23,561 bases of DNA. Origin: Perkinsus olseni. Taxonomy: Eukaryota; Perkinsozoa; Perkinsida; Perkinsidae. Under the pieces are notes generated by a model, which saw only the letters and a list, made by a program, of their open reading frames with translations, made no database searches and was not told the DNA's origin. Positions within the stretch are counted from its first letter, which is position 1, and every line of letters begins with the position of its first letter. A program made the position numbers and the translations under genes. The stretch is taken from the NCBI GenBank assembly GCA_013115135.1, contig JABANP010000668.1:1-23561 (forward strand), written 5' to 3'. Shown piece after piece: positions 15,877-23,561 of this stretch.

Positions 15877-18800
15877 GGCGGCCGCCTGGCCAGCGACCGC
15901 CGGCTACCGGCTGTAACATTTCTGCGACAGTTTCGCCTGTAATTGATTTTCTGACTCGTAATGTATCTGAGAGTAAAAGTATTGTTATATCTACCTTTGG
16001 AGGGAAGGGTGGTTCCTTCGTACGTGGAGTGCTGAGTTGCCCTGTGTCTGGAGCTCGTAGCCCGTTGTTGCGGACTCTGGTTGATACAGGGAGTTGCCAC
16101 ACTATAGTCTCAAAGGACGCAGTCCCGCGGGCTATGTGGGGCCAGATTCGTTCGATTCCAGGTATGGAATTGATTACGGTGGATCAGACTCCATGTCGTC
16201 TGGTGGGAGGTATGGTAATTAATTATCTATTGTATGACACCGCTGTGTTCAAGGACCCCTGGGGCGAGTGGCAGCCTCAGGGAAGCAAGGAGGAGATGGC
16301 CAGTGTGGGTTTTACGATATCAGCTATGGTGGTGGAAGAGCTGTATTATGATGTGGTTCTTGGACACGATTTTCTATGTCATTTTGGTATTGACCTTCTT
16401 ACCAGTGGTAACCCCCCAGTATTGGTTGTGCCTACCGAAGAGAAGTCTCCTATGCCGTGGTTTACTACGTCATTGGGTGGGTTGGTACGAGCGTTAGGCC
16501 AGCCCCCGAAGTCGGTTGTGGACACGACCCATTATTCTCCCTCTGTTGTACTACGCCCTGCTCGGCCAGTAGCCAATGTGGTACCGAAGGCTACGGAGTT
16601 GGTGTCTGATCAAGATTCGTCTCTGCCCAAGCGACGAGGTCGGAGACCTGGACACCACGGTAATCGACGTGAACGTCGTCAGCGTCGACGCCGAGCTAGT
16701 ATTGAGGCTAATTATGAGGAGTATTCGACAGATTCATCGGTACCATCGATTATGTCACCGGTTGTGGCAACGGTTGCCATTCAGACTGGTGAAGATCTTG
16801 TGGCTCCGTTGGGTTGTCAGCCCAAGGGCCATGTTGAGTTTGTAGAGGGTACCTCGCTGGGGCCGGGGAACTCCACTGCATCGCCAGTCGCAAGTTATTG
16901 CGAGCAAGGTGTGCAAGTGGACAACCTGGGCTCAGCACAGGCCTCGAAGGGGCCAGGAGTTATATCTCCTGGAGCGCCAGGCCAGGTTACCCATAATTAT
17001 GACATTTTGTTGGGCTCTGTTCCGACTCACGACGGACGGTCACGGCCAGTTATTTGTACGGTCCGTGAAGCCCGGACGCCGGAAGTGACAGGCCCTACGC
17101 AATTACCTTCGCGTGTGCCGTTAGAGGGGTTGACTCCGCCTGAGACTTGGCCAGATGAGGATGTAGATCCGGATGATATGAAGGATGACGACATTGCGGG
17201 TCCTATGCGCTTTGCCGTCCCTGACTTCCAAGATGAAGCGCTAGAAATGCCTGCTTTTCCGGATGAGCCTCGTTATGAGCCTTATAGACGGTTGTGCAAT
17301 GAGTATGCGCAATTGTTTACAGTCAGGCCAGGAGAATTTACGGAGATGGATCATCAGATCCCCCTGCTGACGGATGTCCCCATTGCGGAGAAGATAAGAA
17401 GGATACCTCACAAGTGGAGGGAGGAGGTGCAAGCGATGCTCGACGACATGTTGGCCAGCGACGTTATCGAGTTGTCATCGTCCCCTTATCGTTTCCCGTG
17501 TGTGTACGTGCCTAAGAAGAACGGGAAATGTCGGATGTGCATTGACTACCGCAAGCTCAATGATGTCGCAGTCTTGGATTCATATTTGATTCCAAGGCCA
17601 GATGACGTGCAGGAGCACCTCCAGGGCGCCAAAGTATTTTCAACTCTAGATCTGAAATCAGGCTATTGGCAGTTCCGAGTGGCTCCGGAGGATCGCCATA
17701 AAACGGCGTTCTGTCCCGGGCCAGGGTTTCCGTTGTACCAATGGAAAAGGATGCCATTCGGATTGTCCAATGCGCCGGCCAGATTTCAGAAGGGTATGGA
17801 CCGCATCCTCGCCGACTTGCCATTTGTGAAGGTTTATTTGGACGACATCCTCGTCTTTTCTCCTGATCCGGAGACGCACTTGGAGCACCTGCGTATTGTG
17901 TTTCAACGCTTGGCCAGGTACAATTTGACCTTGTCGGCCGAGAAGTGTGACTTCGGTATGCCCGAGGTGGAGTACCTCGCTCACGTCTTCGATGGTGAAG
18001 GTATGAGACCAGCTATTAATAAGGTTGAAGCAATTACGAAGTGGCCAGCTCCGCAGAATGTTGTGGAGTTGCGCTCCTTCTTGGGGTTAGCTGGTTACTA
18101 TAGAGAATTCATTCCTGATTTTTCGGACCACGCTAGACCTCTTCAGCGTATTTTAACGTTGTGTAAGAATGATGATCCGAAATTAGAAGACACTTGGAGT
18201 GACGAACATGAGGCCAGTTTTTATGAATTAAAAGCGGCTCTAGCTATATTGCCTTATTTGGCATATCCGGACTTTGATCAACCATTCCAGTTGTGTACAG
18301 ACGCTAGTGACTATGCTATAGGAGGGGTCCTAGAACAAAATGGTAGACCGGTTGGCTATTACAGTCAAGCATTGTCGGGGTCACAGCTCAATTGGCCAGT
18401 GTATGAGAAAGAGGCCTACGCGCTTCTCAAGAGCTTACTGCACTTTGAGCATTTTATTCTAGGTTACCCCCTCGAGGTCATTTGCTTCTCTGATCATCGT
18501 CCTCTTTCGTGGATTAAGAAGTCCTGCAGTCCCAAGGTGGCCAGATGGTTGCTCGCACTACAAGCATTCAAGTTTACCGTGCGTTATAAGGAAGGTGCCA
18601 AGAACATCAATGCAGATGCTTTATCTCGTGTGGTGTATAACCCTTCGACAGCACCACCTGGCTCACCGAAGGGCCAGGCTTCTAAGTTGTTAGCCGCTGA
18701 TTCTGTTTCTAAGCCTCATGTGTCGTCAGCCGCTGCGGTGGCATCCCGAGGGGAGCCCGCTGCTGGCCAGAGTCGATTCTTCGGCCCGAGTCTCTTGTGT

Positions 18801-21107
18801 ATTCTTACGCTCGTTTCTCGATGGACTGCTGATGAGGTGCGTCGGTCTCAGGAATTGGATCCTCTTCTATCGGTTGTTCTACGTCGTCGTCTGGACCCTA
18901 GCCCTCTAGCTCGTAATGAATTGCCGGGCACGGAATATGTGCCATATCGTAAGGTCTGGGGCCAGTTAGACGTTATTGACGGAGTCCTCGTTCGTCGTGT
19001 TCGACCTCTTCCGGATGATATGCCTCGATTGGTTCCGGTTGTGCCAGAAGGGCTCAGGCCCGCGGTACTAGGCCAGTTCCATGACGAGGATGGTCATTTT
19101 GGAAAGAAGCGTGTTTCTGAGAAGTTGGGATATACGTGTTATTGGCCCAACATGGCCAGTGATGTAGAGAATTATACCTGTCGTTGTGCTCGATGCCTAG
19201 CAGCTAAGAATGCACCAGTACCCCCGATGGATCTGGTGACTATTCCGGTAGGGCGTCCTTGGCACACTGTTGCTATAGATTTCTTATCACTGACCTCGCC
19301 AGTTGGCCAGTTTTCTAAGTTACTGGTGGTCATAGATTATTTTACTAAATTCGGTGAAGCTTTTCCGGTCACGGATGAAACAGCTATGAGTGCTTTAGCG
19401 CCGTTGTATGCTTTATTTGCTCATTTCGGTCCGCCGGTCAGAGTAATGAGTGACTCTGGGCCAGCGTTCGAGAGTCGCATCTTTAAGCACGTCTTGTCGG
19501 ATCTCGGCTGTAAGCATGTGCAATGCTCGGTTTATCATCCGCAAGGCAACGGACTAGTAGAGAGGTTTAATCAAACTCTATTAGCTATGCTTCGCACTCA
19601 TGTTGATCATTCGGGTGATTGGTTGGCCAGGCTTCGTCCACTGTTATGGGCTTATAATACTAGTGTTCATGCTAGTACTGGCCAGACGCCTTTCTTCCTT
19701 ATGTTCGGAAGAGAACCACCTATTGGTCCCTTCCCAGTGTTTCATGATTCGTTACGGCTTCATGATCCACTGTCGTGGACTGAAGAGCTTCGTCGAACTC
19801 GTGCTCGGATTCAGGATACTGTTGATATGTATGTGTCCTACGCGGGTAGTCGTCAGAAGTATTTCTATGATCGTAAGGCCAGAGCACGTGTATTCTTTGT
19901 TGGCCAGAGAGTTCAGCTTAAGACGTTTCCGAACCCTCGGGGACGTGCCAACAAGCTGTCTCCTGTTTGGCAGACGGGATGGTATATTCGAAGGATTCTG
20001 CCAGGACCGATTACGAAGTCTGTTGAGGTTCTTCATGAAACCTCTGGCCAGTCTCGTATCATCTCGGTTGATCATTTGCATATTGATCCTATTCAACCTG
20101 CTCAGATACCCGCTCACTTGGGCATCGTTCGACATCCACCGCCACCACCTCAACCTGAGGATCTCCCACGTCATCCACTTGCTCCCCCTTCAACAGTGCA
20201 TCACAGTGATATTGTTATTCTTGATGATAAATCTGTTTCTGTGCACGACGGAGCGTCGGGGCCAGCTATTCCGCCGGCTCCTTCTGATTTTGTTGGGTCT
20301 TCGTTTGGTGAGGGAGGGGAGAGGTTGGTTGATGGTGAGAATGCGACGATTGCTAGCGGTGAGTCGCGGGGTAGCAGGATTGAAAATTTTGATATTGCTC
20401 GTGCCGTGAGTAAAGCTAGTGATCGTGCGGATTCTGAGCGTCACGTGCGTTGGGCGTGGCCAGAAGATGGTGTTCTGGAGGCTCAGATAGACGAGCAAGA
20501 AGATGATCGATGTGATGAAGGTCCGGAGGACATTGATAACCACGACGAGGTTGAAGAAGAGGTTGTGGAACAACCCCCGAAAGCACCGGTTGAGGAGCAC
20601 TCTGACATTGACGCCGCTGATGTCTCCGTCCCTGATGAAGACTTTCGGTCGGTGCCGTCGGAACCCTCCTCACGAGCTGAAGGTTCGCCTGGCCAGTCTC
20701 CAGACGATCCGGAAGCTGTACCTGAAGTGGCTGGTGATCAGGCCAGTCATGGAAGTGAAGGATCGCTACCTACCTCAGGGTCAGGAACTTCTTCGTCTCA
20801 TGAGTCGGGAGATGGGGGTTCTGATCCTGCGAGGGAGGTCATCGAAGGTAACGATGAAGCTAGGCATGGCAGTTCTGGTTCTCAGTCCAGTTCGTCGCAT
20901 CCGCCATCCATGCTTCCAGAGGAGGATAACGTCAATCAAGATGCTGTCGAGGAGGCACACGTTGCCGCGCCAGCAGACGAGCCCAGTCCGCAGAGGCCAG
21001 CTAGCAGCCCCCGCCCGTTTCGGGCCAGACGTCCTCCACCTTCGAGGTTTGATCCATCGACTTACGTTCCCCTTGCCTTGAGGAAGTCCTCGAGCGAGGA
21101 GGAGTAA
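15834..21107 (+). CDS. pol: Pol polyprotein: protease, reverse transcriptase, RNase H, integrase
   Basis: The pol frame opens at 15834 after TAG and lies -1 to gag; it has no ATG near its start, so it is read as Gag-Pol. Numbering from 15837: protease with Asp-Thr-Gly-Ser at 83-86 and LGHDF near 175; reverse transcriptase with Asp605 (LDLKSGYWQ) and YLDD (Asp669, Asp670); RNase H with TDAS (Asp822), YEKEAYAL, SDHRPLSW and NADALSR; integrase with an H-H-C-C zinc region (HDEDGH ... CRCARC), Asp in AIDFL, Asp in SDSGP and Glu in VERFN exactly 35 residues later; a GPY/F-like RILPGPITKSVEV. The order PR-RT-RH-IN defines Ty3/gypsy (Metaviridae). The C-terminal 300 residues are acidic, Ser/Pro-rich and lack a chromodomain. 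All motifs are intact over 1756 residues. About 38 GGCCAG copies fall in all three phases. Confidence 0.95.
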   Translation, partial: EVSSEGPQGPGKRVGRPPGQRPPATGCNISATVSPVIDFLTRNVSESKSIVISTFGGKGGSFVRGVLSCPVSGARSPLLRTLVDTGSCHTIVSKDAVPRAMWGQIRSIPGMELITVDQTPCRLVGGMVINYLLYDTAVFKDPWGEWQPQGSKEEMASVGFTISAMVVEELYYDVVLGHDFLCHFGIDLLTSGNPPVLVVPTEEKSPMPWFTTSLGGLVRALGQPPKSVVDTTHYSPSVVLRPARPVANVVPKATELVSDQDSSLPKRRGRRPGHHGNRRERRQRRRRASIEANYEEYSTDSSVPSIMSPVVATVAIQTGEDLVAPLGCQPKGHVEFVEGTSLGPGNSTASPVASYCEQGVQVDNLGSAQASKGPGVISPGAPGQVTHNYDILLGSVPTHDGRSRPVICTVREARTPEVTGPTQLPSRVPLEGLTPPETWPDEDVDPDDMKDDDIAGPMRFAVPDFQDEALEMPAFPDEPRYEPYRRLCNEYAQLFTVRPGEFTEMDHQIPLLTDVPIAEKIRRIPHKWREEVQAMLDDMLASDVIELSSSPYRFPCVYVPKKNGKCRMCIDYRKLNDVAVLDSYLIPRPDDVQEHLQGAKVFSTLDLKSGYWQFRVAPEDRHKTAFCPGPGFPLYQWKRMPFGLSNAPARFQKGMDRILADLPFVKVYLDDILVFSPDPETHLEHLRIVFQRLARYNLTLSAEKCDFGMPEVEYLAHVFDGEGMRPAINKVEAITKWPAPQNVVELRSFLGLAGYYREFIPDFSDHARPLQRILTLCKNDDPKLEDTWSDEHEASFYELKAALAILPYLAYPDFDQPFQLCTDASDYAIGGVLEQNGRPVGYYSQALSGSQLNWPVYEKEAYALLKSLLHFEHFILGYPLEVICFSDHRPLSWIKKSCSPKVARWLLALQAFKFTVRYKEGAKNINADALSRVVYNPSTAPPGSPKGQASKLLAADSVSKPHVSSAAAVASRGEPAAGQSRFFGPSLLCILTLVSRWTADEVRRSQELDPLLSVVLRRRLDPSPLARNELPGTEYVPYRKVWGQLDVIDGVLVRRVRPLPDDMPRLVPVVPEGLRPAVLGQFHDEDGHFGKKRVSEKLGYTCYWPNMASDVENYTCRCARCLAAKNAPVPPMDLVTIPVGRPWHTVAIDFLSLTSPVGQFSKLLVVIDYFTKFGEAFPVTDETAMSALAPLYALFAHFGPPVRVMSDSGPAFESRIFKHVLSDLGCKHVQCSVYHPQGNGLVERFNQTLLAMLRTHVDHSGDWLARLRPLLWAYNTSVHASTGQTPFFLMFGREPPIGPFPVFHDSLRLHDPLSWTEELRRTRARIQDTVDMYVSYAGSRQKYFYDRKARARVFFVGQRVQLKTFPNPRGRANKLSPVWQTGWYIRRILPGPITKSVEVLHETSGQSRIISVDHLHIDPIQPAQIPAHLGIVRHPPPPPQPEDLPRHPLAPPSTVHHSDIVILDDKSVSVHDGASGPAIPPAPSDFVGSSFGEGGERLVDGENATIASGESRGSRIENFDIARAVSKASDRADSERHVRWAWPEDGVLEAQIDEQEDDRCDEGPEDIDNHDEVEEEVVEQPPKAPVEEHSDIDAADVSVPDEDFRSVPSEPSSRAEGSPGQSPDDPEAVPEVAGDQASHGSEGSLPTSGSGTSSSHESGDGGSDPAREVIEGNDEARHGSSGSQSSSSHPPSMLPEEDNVNQDAVEEAHVAAPADEPSPQRPASSPRPFRARRPPPSRFDPSTYVPLALRKSSSEEE
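15864..15911 (+). promoter_or_regulatory. -1 ribosomal frameshift signal between gag and pol
   Basis: G GGA AAC at 15864-15870 is a slippery heptamer in the correct gag phase (codons CAG-GGA-AAC). Six bases later GGCGG (15877-15881) can pair with CCGCC (15897-15901), and GCCGG (15899-15903) with CCGGC (15907-15911); the first stem or a combined fold could stall the ribosome. After slippage translation enters the pol frame. The same heptamer works in known retroviral gag-pro junctions. Confidence 0.8.
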
Positions 21108-21129
21108 CGGTTATTGTGAATCGTAACCG
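21108..21129 (+). other. Small hairpin directly after the pol stop
   Basis: CGGTTA (21108-21113) and TAACCG (21124-21129) form a six-pair stem with a ten-base loop, followed by a short repeat CCGGGCG twice. It lies in the 275-bp gap between pol and ORF3 and could be part of a 3' end or of a signal for ORF3 expression; nothing proves either. Confidence 0.45.
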
Positions 21130-21382
21130 CCGGGCGCCGGGCGAGCGATATCTCTGTTCGTTTCGTTCGTTTACGGGCTCCCTAGTCTTCGCATTGACGT
21201 GTTTTAGAGTCCGGAATCTTGACACGTGGCGATTACGTTATTATTGGATCTCGTGGTTCGATCTGCGTGTAAGGCCAGAGTGATTGTCGTTGCTCGGTCT
21301 GCGTCACTTGGAATTGTTGCACGCGTGTGCATTGAACTGCTCGAGATGTTTATTATTTCTCTTTCGCAGCGTCATTGTACTG

Positions 21383-23561
21383 ATGTCCGTGCTTCAGCAA
21401 TTGAAGATGTATTGCTCGAAGGCGCTGCGTTACCTGGGTCTTGGGCCAGCCACCACCGTTGCGGAATACCTATTGTGGGATCCAGGCACCCCCGTCGCCA
21501 CCAGGCCAGTGTATGACCCAGGGTCGGATATGTTCGCCAACCCTGGTACACCTCGGGAACGTCCTCTCATTCCGGGTTGTGGTTCAGGCCAGTCTCATGA
21601 TCGTCATAGTCAGGCTTTGGCTACTGCTCCTGCGCTATCGGCTCGTTCTACGCCAAGATGGGTGTATGCGGCCAGCAAGTCTGCGTTGAGGCGTTGCGTC
21701 GTTGCCTACGGCTCTCCGTTCGCCGACAAAGAGTTCATGAGTCTTGTGGCTGGGTGGTGTCCTGGGCCAGATGAAGTTGGTTTGGGACTTATCATGGCTG
21801 TACATGGTGCGGAGGTTGTGCCGACCTTCGGGCCAGATCTCGGCTCTCATATTGAGCGCTCAGACTCTTTTAATTTCTTGGCCAGCACCTTTTATTATCC
21901 CGAGAGCGGAGTCCTTTTCTGCAATGCTTGTCGCTCTCTATTTAAAGCGACTGGTGTGCAGTCCGTGTCGTCTGTTTCGGCGTTGCTAGGCCAGCGTGAT
22001 GATGAAGCGATTCTTGATCGTTTGGTTCGTCGTGTCGTGAGCCATTCGACTGGCCAGCATTTGTCGTTGTTTCGATCTCTCGGTAAGAAGTCCGCTCAGC
22101 TTCTATTTTATCTCGACCACCCGGGACTGATTGGAGTCACGGTCGATGGTCTTCGAGGTTTCCGGCCAGGAGAGAAGGATATTCCTTCTGTCCTTCGGCG
22201 TTTGTTGCTCTCGCTAGACCGCTTAGAAGCTAAGTTTGGCCAGAAATTTGGGTGTACTGTGCAGCCTAGGATTGGTCCTCTCATCTGTTGGACTGATGCG
22301 GCCAGCTTACGTCGTTTAGTCCCTTCGTCGCAAGAGCCTTTGCTGGGTCCCGGCCAGTGTCCGTTTGATCGGGAGCTCAATAAGATTCTGCAGGGTTTGT
22401 CTCAGGCTGGTAGAGCTTATTCTGAGTGTGCTAGGTTTGAGGCGAGGCCCGTTGCTTATCCACGTCCTGCTGCGGATGAACCGTCGTCCAGTTCGTCATC
22501 GTCGACGGTGCCTCCGGCTCCGGCCAGATCGTCTGCTGCAGTTGCTACCTGGGCCAGGGAAGTTGCTCCTCTCTTCCGCCCGTCGAAGCCTCAGCATCCG
22601 CCTCGTCTGCCTCCACCTCAACGACCTCCGCCGAGACTTCCCGTGGTTACTGCTATCGGGCCAGCTTCTTCAGCGCCGCCTGGTACGTCTACGAGCTCTG
22701 GTCCCGACACTGCGGCTCCGGTTCCTGTGGCATCGTCTACCTCGAGTTCAGTGAGTTCCTTTGTGGCTCCGGCTGATCCCGGATGGACTGTTCCATCCTC
22801 GGCCAGCTCGCTGTCTTCGCAACCTGTCCTTGTGGATCTGATTTCTACTGATGAGTTCGCCTCCTGTCCGTTTCCCGTTCTTGCGGTGGATGGACCTGAG
22901 GATGGCCAGGTTCGGAACGACGAGCGTGGTTCTTTTGTTGCTGTACCTCGGCCAGATTACGGTATCGTCCCCTTGGATGATGATGACATCCAAGGTTGGT
23001 TGATTGATCCGGAGACGTTCTTCAGTCCTACGACTTCTCCTAGGGCCAGCGACGAGGCTAGTGTCTCTTCGTTCGTGGTTCCGTCCACTGAGGTCTCTGT
23101 GACTTTGACTGAGGGTACCACTGACACTAGGCCAGTGCCGGCTCCGTCTTCGACGTCTACTTCCTTTAGGGCTGATGTCTCACGGTATGTCACTGATACT
23201 GACATGAAGGCCAGTATCCGCGCCGCTGGGTTAAGGGTTCCTCCTTTAACGCCTGCTGACGTATTCGCTCCTAAGGTCTACGCTACCTGTGACTTCCTGC
23301 CTCATGGTCAAGGCCAGTTTCGGAATGTCTGGTGGGTGGAAGATTACCGCCTTCCTATGCGGGACTCTGATGAAGCCCCACGGTCGGCCTTCGCCACTGA
23401 GATTACACAGTATTGGAATGACCTGTCAGCATTGGTAGGCCAGAGCTGTGTCAGCATGCTCCGAGATACTTCGACATTGGTTCAACATCCTCGAGTTGCT
23501 GGACTTATTGATCGGAAGTATTGGCTGCATCCGGAGGAGCTTAGGCCAGAAGATACTACTA
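21383..23561 (+). CDS. ORF3 of the retrotransposon, function unknown, runs off the window
   Basis: One frame stays open from 21284 (after TGA) to the window end; the first ATG is 21383 (MSVLQQLKMYCSKALRYLG) and a second lies at 21407. At least 726 codons, no stop reached. The N-terminal 350 residues look globular, with FYYPESGVLFCNACRSLF (C-x2-C) and repeated leucine helices (SVLRRLLLSLDRLEAKFG); residues about 375-480 are Ser/Pro-rich; an acidic stretch LDDDD and another globular part (FRNVWWVEDYRLPMRD) follow. I see no signal peptide or transmembrane helix, so an envelope role is not supported. The 25 GGCCAG copies, split 8/9/8 among the codon phases, tie it to the upstream gag-pol. How it is expressed is unclear; a separate or spliced mRNA is likely. 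Domains not recognised. Confidence 0.75.
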   Translation, partial: MSVLQQLKMYCSKALRYLGLGPATTVAEYLLWDPGTPVATRPVYDPGSDMFANPGTPRERPLIPGCGSGQSHDRHSQALATAPALSARSTPRWVYAASKSALRRCVVAYGSPFADKEFMSLVAGWCPGPDEVGLGLIMAVHGAEVVPTFGPDLGSHIERSDSFNFLASTFYYPESGVLFCNACRSLFKATGVQSVSSVSALLGQRDDEAILDRLVRRVVSHSTGQHLSLFRSLGKKSAQLLFYLDHPGLIGVTVDGLRGFRPGEKDIPSVLRRLLLSLDRLEAKFGQKFGCTVQPRIGPLICWTDAASLRRLVPSSQEPLLGPGQCPFDRELNKILQGLSQAGRAYSECARFEARPVAYPRPAADEPSSSSSSSTVPPAPARSSAAVATWAREVAPLFRPSKPQHPPRLPPPQRPPPRLPVVTAIGPASSAPPGTSTSSGPDTAAPVPVASSTSSSVSSFVAPADPGWTVPSSASSLSSQPVLVDLISTDEFASCPFPVLAVDGPEDGQVRNDERGSFVAVPRPDYGIVPLDDDDIQGWLIDPETFFSPTTSPRASDEASVSSFVVPSTEVSVTLTEGTTDTRPVPAPSSTSTSFRADVSRYVTDTDMKASIRAAGLRVPPLTPADVFAPKVYATCDFLPHGQGQFRNVWWVEDYRLPMRDSDEAPRSAFATEITQYWNDLSALVGQSCVSMLRDTSTLVQHPRVAGLIDRKYWLHPEELRPEDTT

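Larger units (their letters stand above)
14410..23549 (+). repeat. About 75 dispersed GGCCAG hexamers
   Basis: Start positions: 14410, 14478, 14514, 14558, 14880, 14928, 14940, 15210, 15324, 15528, 15664, 15859, 15888, 16140, 16298, 16497, 16564, 16951, 16980, 17044, 17149, 17326, 17453, 17596, 17719, 17777, 17912, 18043, 18212, 18394, 18539, 18672, 18765, 18960, 19071, 19154, 19305, 19459, 19625, 19680, 19877, 19902, 20046, 20260, 20458, 20691, 20741, 20995, 21023, 21273, 21444, 21504, 21587, 21670, 21765, 21831, 21880, 21989, 22052, 22164, 22238, 22300, 22352, 22522, 22552, 22659, 22801, 22904, 22950, 23044, 23130, 23209, 23312, 23438, 23544. About 2 are expected by chance in 9.2 kb; the 14.4 kb upstream have two (7598, 13693). 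The complement CTGGCC is seen only about six times, always inside CTGGCCAG. Confidence 0.9.

Noticed and set aside
19600..20409. 269-codon open frame overlapping pol
   Set aside because: It is a shadow of the integrase-coding frame, which carries the catalytic residues; the shadow has no motif.
21108..23561. 3' LTR of the element inside the window
   Set aside because: No stretch matches the proposed 5' LTR; in particular the sequence before the primer-binding site does not recur.
21383..23561. ORF3 as a retroviral envelope
   Set aside because: No signal peptide, cleavage site, fusion-like or transmembrane segment is visible in the part present.

Overview
The window looks like nuclear DNA of a perkinsozoan or dinoflagellate-related protist, most likely a Perkinsus species. 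The evidence is a 16-nt match to the core of the dinoflagellate/Perkinsus spliced leader at 4788, a secreted cysteine-rich glycosyltransferase-like gene of a type I associate with these protists, retroelement-rich DNA and U2-type splice junctions. The organism is inferred, not proven.

Layout. 505-2822 (+): a cysteine-rich secreted or Golgi protein with a nucleotide-diphospho-sugar-transferase domain, read in two overlapping frames. 3436-3755: a four-block palindrome followed by 12 decamers spaced 20/21 or 30/31 bp apart. 4788-5918 (+): a spliced-leader relic, then an AT-rich open frame resembling a phenuivirus-type nucleocapsid (an endogenous viral element). 7018-7285 (-): a decayed antisense copy of the 3' end of the glycosyltransferase gene. 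9150-10025 (+): a secreted protein of unknown function. 10820-11054: a 15-bp minisatellite. 11657-13104 (-): a broken or intron-rich gene with a PB1-like segment. 13682-13845 (+): a damaged RNase H fragment of a retroelement. 14368 to the window end: a large Ty3/gypsy LTR retrotransposon with candidate 5' LTR, tRNA-iMet primer site, gag, a -1 frameshift signal, pol, and a third long open frame that runs off the window.

Two structures stand out. First, the retrotransposon carries about 75 copies of GGCCAG in 9.2 kb, almost all in one orientation, in LTR, gag, pol, spacer and ORF3. In pol the copies fall 13/14/11 across the three codon phases and in ORF3 8/9/8, so the selected signal is in the nucleic acid, not the protein. 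Second, the rest of the window contains at least 20 different 22-nt boxes that share geometry but not sequence: x-u'-N1-u-N2-u'-y, with u' the reverse complement of the 6-mer u, N1 complementary to y and N2 complementary to x. This is what results if an 8-bp target duplication is left by a hairpin-forming (hAT-like) transposase and the two opened hairpins anneal through the duplication. One box interrupts an RNase H motif, and removing exactly 14 nt restores the motif locally, so the boxes are insertions.

The retrotransposon genes form one system: Gag supplies capsid and zinc knuckle; Pol (protease, RT, RNase H, integrase) is made as a Gag-Pol fusion by frameshifting at GGGAAAC; ORF3 has no recognised function but carries the same GGCCAG tagging, which assigns it to the element. 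Coordinates and counts were made by eye.
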